Assembly: GCA_002633025.1 (NCBI GenBank) | Contig: NMRB01000472.1 | Span: 246,004-310,003, forward strand | Origin: Notospermus geniculatus | Lineage: Eukaryota; Nemertea; Pilidiophora; Heteronemertea; Lineidae | DNA length: 64,000 nt | Direction of reading: 5' to 3' | Shown here: positions 42,901-54,924 of the stretch, piece by piece | Numbering within the stretch: the first letter of the stretch is position 1 | Layout: each line of letters begins with the position of its first letter | Position numbers and translations under genes: made by a program | Notes under the pieces: model-generated | What the model was told of the DNA's origin: nothing | Database searches by the model: none | What the model saw: the letters and a program-made list of their open reading frames with translations, nothing else

Positions 42901-45900
42901 GGTAAACGCCTCTGGTGAACCACAGTACAGACATCAGACAATAGTTTTCTAGGCCTTTAACCTGTGTAATGCAGAATTTGTACGCTGATTAGGCCAAAAC
43001 ACCCTTAAACGTGCGATGATCACCCTTATTGAATACGGGCCTAAAAGTCCCATGTAAAACGGTACAGCCAGCAGGCCAGTTGGTGTTTACCCCTTTTCTT
43101 ACCGGAGAATGAAACAACGATCTTACCATCGTCATCATCGGCAGTCCTCGGAAAACAGCAAGACGGAACAAGGAAGTGGATCGCCGGCCCGAACGAGAGC
43201 GACATATTCCAATACAAAAGAAAACAGACCCGAGTTAGCTTCAGTTTCTTTATCCGTATAGCACGTACGTCATAATGTCAATGGTGGCTTCAGAGTAGCC
43301 CTCACAAGTCTAATATGATAACCACGAACGGAATTCCGGTTTCCTCCCACAAGGAAGATCAGCCTCTATTGTTTTGTATCTATTTGTAGAACCACTGACG
43401 TATTGATAGTTACTTAGATAAAGTATTTTGGACATATCCCAGGCCGGAAAATCTGGTGTCAGCTGATGAATTTCACTTTTTCGACGACTGAAATCCACAC
43501 ACTGTGTATACTCCTACATTAAAACATGGCTTCCAAGTTTAACTCTACAAATATATGTAATGTAAGCCGATAAGCCTGGAATCGATGGATTGATATGATC
43601 CGACTACACATACACCTCCCAGGCCACTTAACTCATGAGCTATTATCATTATATTGATTCACCTAATTTTGTGCTTATAGAACTCATGTCCCAGTTTTTT
43701 GATAATTTCACGGCTATCATGCCGAGATCTGGATCAGGAGGACTTGCCCCATGCCACCTCTTAATGACATGAATATAGGATGATTTTGATATCAACCTGT
43801 TCGATTCAGGAAGAGTACCACTCTCAACTTAGAGCTCGGAACCGTTTTGCGAAGAATGACGGAAATACCCGATGAGTTACGAAAATGGCAGAATACATAT
43901 TGCCGAGTTGTATAAAACCATATTGTTACAGGAATCGTCCTGGTGTTGAAGGAAGTCTAGTCCCCCAAAGTAATGATCCGGGTGGAACTCCTGACGGATT
44001 AACCAACCATTCTCCTTTTGGCGAGTATGCTAATCCGCACCATAAAAAATCTTGGGACGAATCCAGTGAAAGATTGTTTGAAATCTGTCACCAACCACAA
44101 CACAGGACACAATACAATCTTAATATATTCTAGGTTGCAAACTCCAGAAACTGCATATGAAAGCATTTGAATGAATATTTCGAAGGTCTGACCTGGTCGA
44201 CCTGGTACAAGGACCATTCAGTTACAACTGGTATGCTGAAGGAGCTCTCTATAATACATGTAAATTGTGGGAACATTGCTTCCGTAGCTGAATGAACACT
44301 CAACCAATTTTCAAAGTTAATTCAACATCAGGGCCTTGATAGACCGTAATGGTTCATATGATTGAAACCACAAGCTATCATGATAATGACTGGAAGTTAA
44401 CAACTCCTCGCAGAATCCGGCAATGGACGTCCGCGTTACGTCCGTAATCCTGCGGCAGACTCGTCACAATTCCTAATAGAGTTGTTGTCTATTCATAACT
44501 GTTGGGCAGTTCAGACAGTTCACTGTAGGATGACAATACTTTCAATGTACAGCAACAGTTTGGGACCTGCAACAGTCATGAATAGACAACAACTCTAATC
44601 AAACAAGTAGTTCATGCCAACTCTTGGCAAGAACTTGAATGATTGGCAAGAGCAGAATCCAGTAGATTCCCCCAATATCAAGATAATTTCATGTAGCGGA
44701 GCCTCAAGTTACGAAAGCCTTCCCGTTATAGGCCTACCTCGTAACCAAGAGGAAGCAGAAGTAGCAGCGAGCTGAGCAAAAAGGACCAAGGAATTTTGGT
44801 AAATAAAGATGCACACAGGCTGAAAAGTGTCGGCAAGGAACAAAGTAACTTACCAAAGGGGATTACTACGAATGCAGAGTACTCAACACAACACCAAGAA
44901 GGAAAGACAGAAGACTGCTTGCATCCAAGGTAACCAGACAACTGGTAGGCGGATTGAACCAGTTTGAACCAGAAAACACAGCTTTGTGTTGACATGTTTG
45001 TTGATGAAGTTGACGATTTGTTTAGCTAAACTGGTAGCAATTGCACTCCATCGAAAATTTTTGTTGATGCAAGGACAGGTTGACATTACAACAAGAATTT
45101 ACGGAGGCCTTCATCACAACAACGACAAAAAAAGTCTCGGTGCTGGGTGACGGGTTTTAGCTTCTCTTCCCACCGTCGGATGAGACGCTTTAGACTGGTC
45201 CCCTGCCCTCGAGCGCTCCGCTAGGGCGCGCTACGATAGGACGAGAAACCAGTCTCGAGACGCTCCGCCCCCAGACTACTTCTGCTCCCACAAACTCGGC
45301 CACGACCGATGCATCCTGAGACTTAGGGCGTCTCCTGGCTTTAATGCCTCCTTCCAGCGGAGGAAATGTCTGAATGACCTTGTAGTTTGAGAGGATGCGA
45401 CCGATGAAGTGGAGCCCTCACTAGGCCCGTCCCCAGTTCACTCTTCGTGGCCCCCTGGGAACCAGACTAAGTTACTTATTATGCACCACTGACAGTGATG
45501 AGGGTAAGACAAATGGAAGGTGAATGAAATTGTCCGTCCATCTGTTCTGATGTGGCATTCGATACAAAAGGCCCTAAACCAAAGTGTTAACAAAGCCTAC
45601 ATACCAGCAAACTACACGAACCCTCTGTTCGAGTACATGAACAATAGTAATGGAATGCTGGGAATCAACGAGGTTCACAACAATTAACCTGACTAATTAG
45701 AAATTGTATAGAACATGGAGGGCAAATTAGTGATATGTCAGCCTCGAGATCAATGTTCGTGGGCAATCTGGAGGACAGAGTACAGATGAGTGCAGAATGT
45801 ACGGCAAGAACGTCTGTCGACGTATGCGAATGACACAGGCACGTAGCTATGCTGTAATGCAGAAGGAAACCGGAATCCGGGCCAGAGAAATCCCGTACTC

Positions 45901-46162
45901 TAAAGCCCCCCCCCCCCATCACATGAAGGTGCTTCCATCCACAACGAAACGAACCCACAACCCCGCCAGTGAAATGCGCCACACGCAGAACCATGCCAAG
46001 TCAATCGTGAGACCTCAGAGCGGACGGCGTGGTAGACCACTGTAGGCCTACAATCAGCCTGCATCAACTGGAATTCACCAAAAAAAAGCCTCAGCGGTAG
46101 ACACCACGACAGGCAAACTTACCCTTTCTGTCCCCTTGACAACTGAGGACGTTTCCTCCCAT
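39964..46162 (-). CDS. Predicted N-myristoylated leucine-rich-repeat protein, 321 aa, two exons
   Basis: Exon 1 is 46162-46123 (MGGNVLSCQGDRK, donor G|gtaagttt). Exon 2 is 40890-39964, after a cttttttcttttcag acceptor. Phase 1 joins them as ...DRKGHNPYEVYGLKLDG. One N at 40342 disrupts exon 2; without it the total is 966 nt, exactly 322 codons including stop. Residues about 15-165 look disordered and basic/proline-rich (SSQRPPPKPPRMRS, a class of SH3-binding motif). From about residue 185 there are ribonuclease-inhibitor-type LRRs: NTTLKTLDISMNTI, HTLECVCLNMCSI and GSLTVLKLCYNII, ending EVKLLLWGNHLDESF. Start MGGNVLSC fits N-myristoylation at Gly2 plus palmitoylation at Cys8, so membrane attachment is inferred. 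I do not recognise the exact family. The 5.2 kb intron contains most foldback elements of this region. Confidence 0.75.
41146..41182 (+). mobile_element. SINE family A tail fragment (copy 3)
   Basis: atggcttcggctctgacgga followed by aatacaaatacaaatag matches the 3' end of the elements at 18540 and 35147. The head is absent, so this is a 5'-truncated insertion or relic. Confidence 0.6.
42026..42121. mobile_element. Foldback element, tagtctcg type, copy 2
   Basis: CATGTAGTCTCGCGCAGCCA is answered by CGGCTGGGTGACCGACATG. The interior carries gtttcgttccgcagcactg, akin to the 39743 copy. Confidence 0.6.
42621..43041 (+). mobile_element. 421-bp foldback transposon, copy 1
   Basis: Ends GGGCCGTATTCAATAAGGGT and ACCCTTATTGAATACGGGCC, flanked by TAA on both sides (42618-42620, 43042-43044). 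Both halves are diverged inverse copies of each other (tcagcgtacaaattctgcat, acacgcgtctaac and cctgcgtct recur in both arms). The same 421-bp element, inverted, is at 49696-50116. No coding frame. Confidence 0.9.
44477..44597. mobile_element. Foldback element, 121 bp
   Basis: TAGAGTTGTTGTCTATTCAT(AACTGTTG) and its inverse (CAACAGTC)ATGAATAGACAACAACTCTA match at 27 of 28 positions. Confidence 0.8.
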
Positions 46163-47216
46163 TTTGAACTATCGTCTGTTATTATCCCGTTTCATGGTTC
46201 CGTCACCAAGGCCTGCAAGGAGAAAGGAACGCGGCGGATAAACGACAAGGTCAGCGACACCAAGCCATCGCTGAAGAACTCCTTGCTTCAGGGCTAAAAT
46301 CGAGAGACGGTGGTAAATTTCTTGACTTGAATCACGGCGTAGCATCTGAAGACCGCTCCAAACATCTGAAACCAGCGTCCATGGTTTCCTACGCGACCAA
46401 CTCAGAAAGCAAGAAACCCTTTCCGAGTCCGTAGCTATTGTGTGAAGGGCATCATGCCAATCAAGTGTGTGTGTGGTTCTAGGCCGAGGTTGGTCATTGT
46501 TATCTCGGCAGAAACTGTAATTGTACCTAAATTGTTGAGAACAGTGGATGGTACGGAGTGATGGGACCAGTTGTCCTGGCTGCATGGATGTCTAAAATAA
46601 TAGGGCCTATGCTTGATCAAATTAATGAACCAGGAAGTTATGAAGGAATGATAGACATCAGTCCGGCTAGGCCTACTCACCACTTCACCGATTTTGATAT
46701 CCTTGAAGGTGATGAGAATCCTTCATTACATACTAGTTCAATGACGAAAGTGGTCGACATTCTATAAATTACATACGTGCGCGTGATATACCACCATCCT
46801 TGGAATTCTTCCTTGGAATGTAATGTTTGATTGGCAATGTCTGCTCGTGATGGCCGCCATATGGTCACGAACACTGATGCCAGGCGGAGGCCTATCTCGT
46901 TTACCGTTTGATAAACTTACCAATGATCTCAGGTGACCATATCATGCAAGATTTGCCCCATATGTTCGTGTTACACGATGGACTAGGCTCACAGAGATGC
47001 ACACCTCTCCTAACCCTGACAAATGCCTGATCACCCTGGGAAGCCGGTGTAGCAACAAGGCCTACAGTGAGAAGCGAGACAGACCCCTCCCCGATCAGCG
47101 ACATCACAAGGACCAAGCGAATTTTCATGGAAAGAACTGGGCCTAGGAGCCCCCTGATCATTGATCCCCGCCGCCGACCCGTCCACGACGCGTTGGTGCC
47201 TCCTTCAAGTTCAAGT

Positions 47217-47478
47217 CAGGGCCGGATCCCCGGGCCGGATCCAGGGTTTAGAAATGGGGGGGGGGGCACAACCCTGAGGGCTTGGCGCGCACCACAGGTG
47301 CGCACACACGAAGGGGGGTCCGGGGCCTCCCCCGGGAAAATTTGAAAAATGAAAGCTCTGAGATGCGATTTCCCAGCATCTTAGACATGAAATAGACGAT
47401 TCTTCCAAAAAATGCAGTAAAAATATCATTGCCCCTCAAAAAATAGGGGCAATGTGCCCTCCTCTAAATCCGGGCCTG
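47217..47478. mobile_element. MITE with CAGGGCCGGAT termini, 262 bp
   Basis: The left CAGGGCCGGATCC and right AATCCGGGCCTG are near-inverse. CAAGT occurs directly on both sides (47212-47216, 47479-47483). An internal G tract and gtgccctcct near the right end are typical of hAT-like non-autonomous elements, but the 5-bp duplication is short for hAT. Confidence 0.6.
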
Positions 47479-49695
47479 CAAGTGGCCAGACAGTAAAACA
47501 ACCATTGACGAGGTTGTGGTGTGGGGCAGAACCCAGATTCTACTGAACTTAGTTCGCCAATTTCCCCAGTTCAATCCACTGCCGAAATGACAAATGGATG
47601 GGAAATACTAAAGCACACAACAAACAAGGACCAAGCTGATCATAGCATCGGTTTCTCCGATATTCGTGTCGCCATCTAAACAAATGGCACAGAACTGAGG
47701 TGTTCTGTCCTCCACTCGCAAAAAGTCAACTTCTGATTCACGGGAGCATGGTTGGCTGAAGTAACTGCTATCCTCTCAACTACGGTGTAGTTGGTCGTAC
47801 AGATGGAGCTATTACTTTAATCTGCCATCCCCTTGCCGCCCGTCGGATATCCTACCGGTGAGACCGGGAACCCGTCTAATGCTACCTTTCACCACTAGGG
47901 GCAGTGTTACATAAACACACGTTCAGTCGGACAAACGGGACTATGCGGTACTTACCCGTTGAACGTCCGCCGGACGAAAACCACAGTGTTGAGGGTAGGA
48001 CATGTGTACATCCACCAATCACCCCTATTACTACTCTTCAGACCTACTTTCTCATCATTTCAACACCAATATAAACATCAAAGTAATATAAGTAAATACC
48101 GATTAAATAGGCCAAGTGCTTTGTGTCACATTACGATCTATTATATCCACATTGATAAAACCCACATCCCCGTCCTCCCCAGCTGAAAGGCATCATATCG
48201 ACAGGACCAATAGAATTTATACTGATATTGATGCAGTGCGAGTGGAGTTCGAGTATACAATGTATTTAGATATTCACCGCGTCATGGAAGCGTCACATGA
48301 CGAAATCATGGCGCACAAGCGTCGCATGATATTTTAAAGCGCCACTGTACATGTATGCATTAGGTTTTCTGTCTCTTGGCGGCCGACGTAACCTTTGACC
48401 TTTAGGCAACCTCGTTTATAGGTTTACAGATGCGATCAATGTACACCGTGTACCACAGCGCTAATTCATGGTGGCGAGCTTGATGAGGATCTGGTGTATC
48501 ATGCTCGACCAAGGCTGTTCAAGTCTATCTCCCCTCAAACGGAAAGGCCTGCATATTCAGCATTGCACATCAAAGGCATTCCCTACAGGACGATTTTGTC
48601 CACCTAATGTCAATGTTGTCATTGGTAAAGTCACTGTGCCACAAGGTTAGATCAACAAAAGCCGCAGACGGAAATATGTCAGACCACAGGAATAACGAGA
48701 TTTCAGAGGCTAGGCTACTTACCTTGGGTACTGATAGTAACAGATCAGCAGAACCCAGCAAGCCTTGCTGTCATGCCCCTGGATTTTGCACTGCAAACAC
48801 GACGTAGCATTCGTTCTTTGCAAGTTTCTGTCGCCAACGACAACATGAGTGCACTTGCTGCGCAGCATGACAGCGGAGATAGCGCTTTTTTCGATTCCCA
48901 CTACAATGAAATCCAGGATGCGTGACACATGACCTGAATGCCATGTTCTTCTTCACAGTGTCATCATTTTAATGAGAGCGCCAGATCTTCCCACCTGATA
49001 CCACGCTGTTTCCTGCCCAAAGATGTCATTTCTTGGGCGTATGCACCTTCAGCAACCGACGTCATGTCCTCCAGGAAGACGTGTGTCGCGTGATTTTATT
49101 ATCAACCAATCAGCGCCCAGTGGACAGATTCTAGATCTTACCACTAGGGGGATTATTGGAAAATGGTGGCGTAGCAGGGATCGGGATCCCCTGGATCAAT
49201 GTTCCGGTAATGTATCAGATCATGCCAGCTCCAATGGTGCGGTGATCCCCAAGATAAATGACTGCCCTTCACAGAGAGTGGCCGACATCATCCCCCTTCA
49301 TGCCATGGACCCCATGCAGGATGAGGTTCATAATTCATACCTTCATTGTTACAATTGAAGCAATATTACCATAAAGATATAGATTTATATGATTCCCAAA
49401 TTTATCGTCTGGGTCATTGTTGTACCCGATGGCGGTGTCAAGCAACAATAAATTGTCAAATTACGAGGCATGGCTGGAGTCATCAGTCAAGCAGTGGAGA
49501 ACTTCATGCCCGCGGGCTATTTTGGTTTTGGCCTGACCTGTGGGGTCGAAACAGATAATGATATGACTTACCTTCTTACTGTCGCTTCACAAACTAAATG
49601 AATTAGGGCCTATAAGCCTAGGCCTACATTACGTCCAAGGAATGTGCAATCCCAAATCAGACGTGGTTCCATATGGAGCGATTTCCAGACATGCG

Positions 49696-50116
49696 GGCCC
49701 GTATTCAATAAGGGTGATCATCGCACGTTTAAGGGTGTTTTGGCCTAATCAGCGTACAAATTCTGCATTACACAGGTTAAAGGCCTAGAAAACTATTGTC
49801 TGACATCTGTACGGTGGTTCACCAGAGGCGTTTACCCGCAGGATAATCACACGCGTCTAACTATCCTGCGTCTAAGTCAAAGAGCGTAAAGGAAATGTTG
49901 AACGATCAGGCAGGCTTGTCTAGAATTTTTCCAACACTTTCTATTGTCCTCCCACACTAAGACGCAGGAATGTTAGACGCGTGTAATCATCGTGTGGGTA
50001 AAATGCCAGGGATCAGGCAGCTTACAGAACGTAGAACAATAGTTTCTAGGCCTATAACCTGTGTAATGCAGAATTTGTACGCTGATTTAGCTAAACACCC
50101 TTATTGAATACGGCCC
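49696..50116 (-). mobile_element. 421-bp foldback transposon, copy 2 (inverted)
   Basis: Ends GGCCCGTATTCAATAAGGGT and ACCCTTATTGAATACGGCCC, flanked by GCG on both sides (49693-49695, 50117-50119). It aligns along its full length with the reverse complement of 42621-43041, same length, with few differences. Confidence 0.9.
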
Positions 50117-50856
50117 GCGAAGTCTTTACATAAGTATAAAATCACAGCACATAATATGCCTACCAATAGTTATAAGTCCATGTCCACACCGTGTTTTCAT
50201 TCTAGGCCTACGCCGTGGGTTTGAGCCATGTTTATGTCAGCGCGCATAATAATGACCTCGTCGCCGTGGTCTGATGCCTTTCATATTTCCATCACGGGTT
50301 TCATACATGAGTGATGCCTGGTAGCCAGGTTTTGTCTTTTGCAATCTGTGTTACGGCTTGTCGTCTCATTTGAATGAATCTATATTAATAGGACGGATTA
50401 AGGGCATTCATTGTCATGTCTTGAATGGAGAGATTCACTTTCGTTGATGATAATGAATCTGTCACACCTGTTGTCCTACAATATGATAGACAGAAATAGG
50501 AGCTTTCAGTCAGTTGACCAATAGGTGTCACTACGGTCCAATTCAATAACTAGCGGACCCATGGTTTATTGAGCACCAATATAGCAGAATTTTATATTGT
50601 ATTTTTCCGCTAGAACTTGGCTGCCGTCTTTTGGCGATAAGCGCGACTGACTGCTACTATCATATGTACGTCATGACCCACCCTGAGAATCTCAGGTCAT
50701 GCACGGTCGTAAACTCCCTTCAGTGCGAGGAGGAGCGGTTGTGAAGACCCTGGGTGCGAAACTGGCTACAACTAAAGACATTTTCAGTCGCTGGACGTCA
50801 ACAAGACAACGGAGGTAGCGCAGCAGCCACCGACGGGGAGTTGAAATCAGTCGAAT

Positions 50857-50897
50857 CTTGGAGGAATTATACTTGTCAAGCACTAATATTCTTCCAA
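50857..50897. mobile_element. Micro-foldback element 4 (41 bp)
   Basis: CTTGGAGGAATTATACTTGT is followed by a diverged right arm ending ATTCTTCCAA. The flanking octamers AGTCGAAT and GGTCCAAT match at 6 of 8. Confidence 0.6.
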
Positions 50898-51712
50898 GGT
50901 CCAATCAACTTTCGACTGTACCAGATCCACAAATTTGGCAGTTATCAAGATCACCATATAGCCCCCCGGGTTGGGCCTTTTTCATGGTTGACCGAGATGC
51001 ATGACGGACACGGATGGGGCGGGACATCTAACGTGATCCGCACATCACCACATTGGATTCCACTTGAGCGAATTAGGAAAGATATAACGACCAATTATCC
51101 TTATCTTCACTTTAGATTGTGAATGGTGTCAGATTGTGTAGGCGAGAAGATCTGCCCATTCCTGCAAACCCACGTAACAAACGTCACGCCTTCGTTATTC
51201 CGTTCTTCCCACACGGGAGTATACGCCAACGCCATCTGATGGACACTAGCATCATCAAATCTATGGACTTCATAATCTTCCAGCCAGAAATCAATAGGCC
51301 TATCTGCTTTCATATCTACGTTGACGGATGTAATAACACAGACCATTACGATGGGAACAGAGACATATGCAAGGTCAGCTACACCAACCTGACCTCATGT
51401 TCATATATCAGTCCACTTTTTCTCCACGAAAACAACTCAAGTTGTTAGATGTTATTTACAAATACTTTTTATTCTGTTTTTAGAAGTCATATACAACAGC
51501 ACATTTCATTTTTGTATCAAAATGCATGGACAATGACTACAACCAGATAAGTTGACCCTACTTCTCCACAAGGCCTACAATTGAAAACAATCAACTGCTT
51601 GGGTTATCAATATCCATTGATGTGTATGATCTAATGTAAAGATGATTAATTGATCGAAGCTTCTGGATGACCTGCGCACAAGGAGGTCACTAGGTGTTAT
51701 CAAGAGATACCG

Positions 51713-51764
51713 TAGACCTGTCTTGGATATAACCGTAGACCTGTCTTGGATATAACCAGGGGAC
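51713..51764 (+). repeat. 26-bp tandem duplication
   Basis: ccgtagacctgtcttggata plus taa occurs twice in direct succession. Confidence 0.85.
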
Positions 51765-52834
51765 AAATGACTGGCCTGATGATCATTCAGAGCTGAGGTA
51801 ACAATCAATAAGTTAAATTCATTTATAGTGCCGGTACCATAAGCCAAAAGTCAAGACAAAGAACTACCGGTACTAGTCACTTGGTCAATTTGTTCAACAT
51901 AATAATGAGGAAACAGTTTTCAGTCTACGACATATGAGTCGATGCATTAAACATATTAAAGAGCCACAACCACATAACTTCAAATATACTGCAGGCATGT
52001 CTTTCGTTTCATAAAGGAATGATCAAAAATGGACATAAGTTGACAACTTACACCGACAAAATGAACGTAAACAAGTTTTAAAACAGAAATAAAGCCAGCT
52101 CAAGGAAAAACAAAACAAGATTTGGGAAGCTTTTTTGCCACTCAGGACACATTGGACACTGAGATCTCAGGAAATGTCATACTTCTGATGGTTGGGCCAG
52201 GGCACCATAGACCAGAGGTCTGCTTGTGTGTGACGCTTTGACCACCAGGACCTACAGACCTTTGGGGACACCACTGAAGTGTTCGATTCCGATTTTTGTC
52301 AACTAACAGTGTTAGTAATTGCAAACATTTCAGCTGGAGAGAACCCAGCTCCCCACAAGAGCATCAATTGAGATCTTATAATGCTGAGAAATGAAAATAT
52401 ATGATCAAATCATCTCTCATCCACCACTGTTGCCTTCTATGGTAAGCACAAAAATGCAAGGAATTACACTCATGAATTGGCAACTTCGATGAAAGTAAAA
52501 CCACTACCGGTACTTACAGTTTTTACAGTTCTGTCGACCTGTCTCTATGCAGAAAGCCCACAATATGACACTGGAATGTGGTCAGAGAAACTCCAAGTTC
52601 AACCATGCACAGTACAATATTCTTTACACTTTATAAGAAATGAAGCCACAACTAAGTCAATGCTACAAACCATAAAAGGCAACAGCAGTTGGTCAGGTAA
52701 ATATGTATTCAATTTCATAGCAGAGATGGCTTCTGGTCTAAGAACTCGAACCTCACAGCAGGAGCTCATCTCAACTATGAAATGATCCCAATTTGAATAG
52801 AAGTCCTAATTGAAACAACTAAACCACATTAACA

Positions 52835-54718
52835 TTATAATTCTTCCCTCTCCTTTAAGCATCCCTTGCAAGTCTCGTCCCAATCAGACAAAATCCTCTT
52901 CAAATCCTTTACTTTCAGTTTCTTGAACTTCACTGTGGCCAAGTCTATCTTTTTGTCTGAAAGGTAAAGAAATATACAAGGTTAAAAGAATTTACAAGGA
53001 TCTTTGAGATCTTATGACCTAAATTGATCATTCAGTTCCTCAAGCCACTTCGAGTAAACTCTGTTTCTGGGTCTTGCTCCAGTGACCTGATGAGCATGTA
53101 GCTTCGATATCACAGTGAAACATCAGTGCAACCGACCCCCTAGTGATAAGCCTAGAGGTATTGATAATCCATACATCCACTTTGATTACAATACTCAGCA
53201 ATTAACCAACCTACTTCTCTACGTTCTGTTTGCCTTTGAATTCATCTCCATCCTTTGTGAAGAAGCTTGTTTATGTTTCCATGGTTACCAGTACACAAGT
53301 ATCAAACAACCAATACTTAGACATGGTGAACAGAGGAGGCAGACACCAGAGTATAGCCATACACAGTGAACTACATTCATCTCATTCTGGGGCATTTGGA
53401 TCAAGCATATCATAAATGGCATCATTGCAGTATCAATGGGATGCCTGGTGCCATGTCACTTTCATAGCTTTATCTTCCAACTTACCATATTTCAAATCAC
53501 ACACATTATCAATCTCGGCATGAATTTTGGCGCAGACTTTCCCAGCACAGAAACTCAGGTTTGGCATAACCATCTTTATCATAATATATGCTTAACTACT
53601 AATTTAAAATAGTTTTCCCGAAGACTTTGTACTTGGGGGCTATTCCACCCCCTGGGGGGTGGAATAGCCTCGAGCACATGATTGTGTTTGCATACTCCTC
53701 CTGCCCCACGTAACATGTATGAGTCTAGATATGGCACCTGATTGCACTGTATAGGCATCTGCTAGAGTACTAAAAACATGTGTGGCCCTTGTCTTTCGTG
53801 TAATATAAAGTATACTTAGCAGTTTAGAAGTCCAGGTGGTCCACTTTCAGGGGTACATTTTTTTATTCCTTTGTTCATCAAGCTCTTGCTTGGCTACTGG
53901 TTACAGCAGAGGGATGATTCTTATTAGCAAATCGGAGGAGACCTTACTTAAGACAAAGGCAGTGATAATTAGTTCCTCTGTCCAAAAACAGAGGGTAGAG
54001 GTGGCAATTGGTGTGAAGGGGGTGGAATTACCCCGGGTGTGGAATGGCCCCCCAGCCCCCTACCACCAGTGAAGTTACAGAGATCACAATACCAACAAAT
54101 TTTGGAGCAAATCAGAGAGCTGGATTCCAGATTCACAGGGACAAGAGAGCACACTGACATCACCACCACGGCTGTTTTGACAGTCTCCACACTTACAAAT
54201 CGTTCATCTTTCCCTTTCTTGTGGATGGTTTTACAATCAGAGATAAGTTTTTCTTCTATTTTCTGCTGGTTGAACTTGATATCATCACTCAGGCTGTCCA
54301 TGAATCGGGAGACGAACTTCACACACACTGGAATGAAGAATGAAGCATTTTTTAGGTCGTGAAACATGCATAAACAATCGGAGTCACAAAAAATTTCAGT
54401 GTTTAGGCAGGCTGGTTAGGCCTACATGGGCAAGGCTCTTACAAATAGGCCTACGAGGCTAGGCCTTAGCCACAGCCATGGTGATAGCTAGGCCTAGGCC
54501 GTGCATCCCCATGATGATGAATGAATGAATCTGATCTGCTGAAGTGAATGGCAAAAACCTGTCACACCAAAACATGCAAAATGAGTCGAGAAAAAGGCAA
54601 AATACATACCTTCACAGTTGTCCTCTGTCTTGGGTTTCATGCCTTGAACTTGGGTGAATACGACACACACCAATACTGCAAGCCACGACCACCACTGAAC
54701 GCATTCTGACCAGTTCAT
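52835..54718 (-). CDS. manf: MANF/CDNF-type ER-resident neurotrophic factor (one short exon not located)
   Basis: Exons located: 54718-54610, 54327-54197, 53573-53486 (5' boundary uncertain) and 52956-52835. Signal peptide about residues 1-26 ([20 protein letters not shown]). Saposin-like domain follows: [20 protein letters not shown], then [16 protein letters not shown]. After the third exon ([18 protein letters not shown]) comes the SAP-like C-terminal domain ([19 protein letters not shown], then [12 protein letters not shown]) with the family CxxC. The frame stays open across all four exons (450 nt). However, the roughly 14-residue CYYIG segment expected after KDERF is not visible; a microexon or divergence must explain it. 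The C-terminus is LKEREEL, a KDEL-like retrieval signal directly after the CKGC motif, about 20 residues shorter than vertebrate MANF. Known role: ER-stress-inducible, cytoprotective, BiP-interacting secreted or ER protein. Confidence 0.85.
53638..53669. repeat. Hairpin in MANF intron
   Basis: GGCTATTCCACCCC and GGGGTGGAATAGCC are inverse with a tiny loop. A related inverse stretch (gtgtggaatggccccccag) lies at about 54036-54054, so both may be the ends of one insertion of about 420 bp. Confidence 0.6.
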
Positions 54719-54924
54719 TTTCACTTGACTTTTTGTGATCTTCTGCTGTGTGGTGACAAAACAAGCCGCCCCTTCAAACGGCGATATCTCCCTTGAACAG
54801 TCTTAGAAATCAACCAAACTGGCTCTAAACGATCTTTGTATGTTAGTTTAGATGAATATTGTCTTGACTAAGTGATGACGACAGTATTTCGTCAGAAAAC
54901 AAAGGTAAATTTCGGTGAAAAATC

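Larger units (their letters stand above)
46163..52834. other. Intergenic stretch between the LRR gene 5' end and MANF 3' end
   Basis: Holds the hAT-like element (47217-47478), foldback copy 2 (49696-50116), micro-foldback 4 (50857-50897) and a 26-bp tandem duplication at 51713-51764 (ccgtagacctgtcttggata). Isolated minus-strand segments with both an acceptor and a donor (about 48723-48897, about 46920-47070) have open frames but no recognisable homology. They could be untranslated upstream exons or chance. Nothing else is supportable. Confidence 0.5.

Noticed and set aside
43885-44133. 82-codon + strand ORF
   Set aside because: No homology, no conserved features, low-complexity surroundings; it is consistent with chance.
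48723-48897. Minus-strand exon with acceptor and gtaagt donor (reads GIEKSAISAVMLRSKCTHVV)
   Set aside because: The open frame is short, without homology or phase-compatible neighbours. It is possibly an untranslated exon, but unsupported as coding.
50754-51448. Two overlapping + strand ORFs of 109-122 codons
   Set aside because: No recognisable domain, no splice-site pattern, and one contains a micro-foldback. They look like chance frames.
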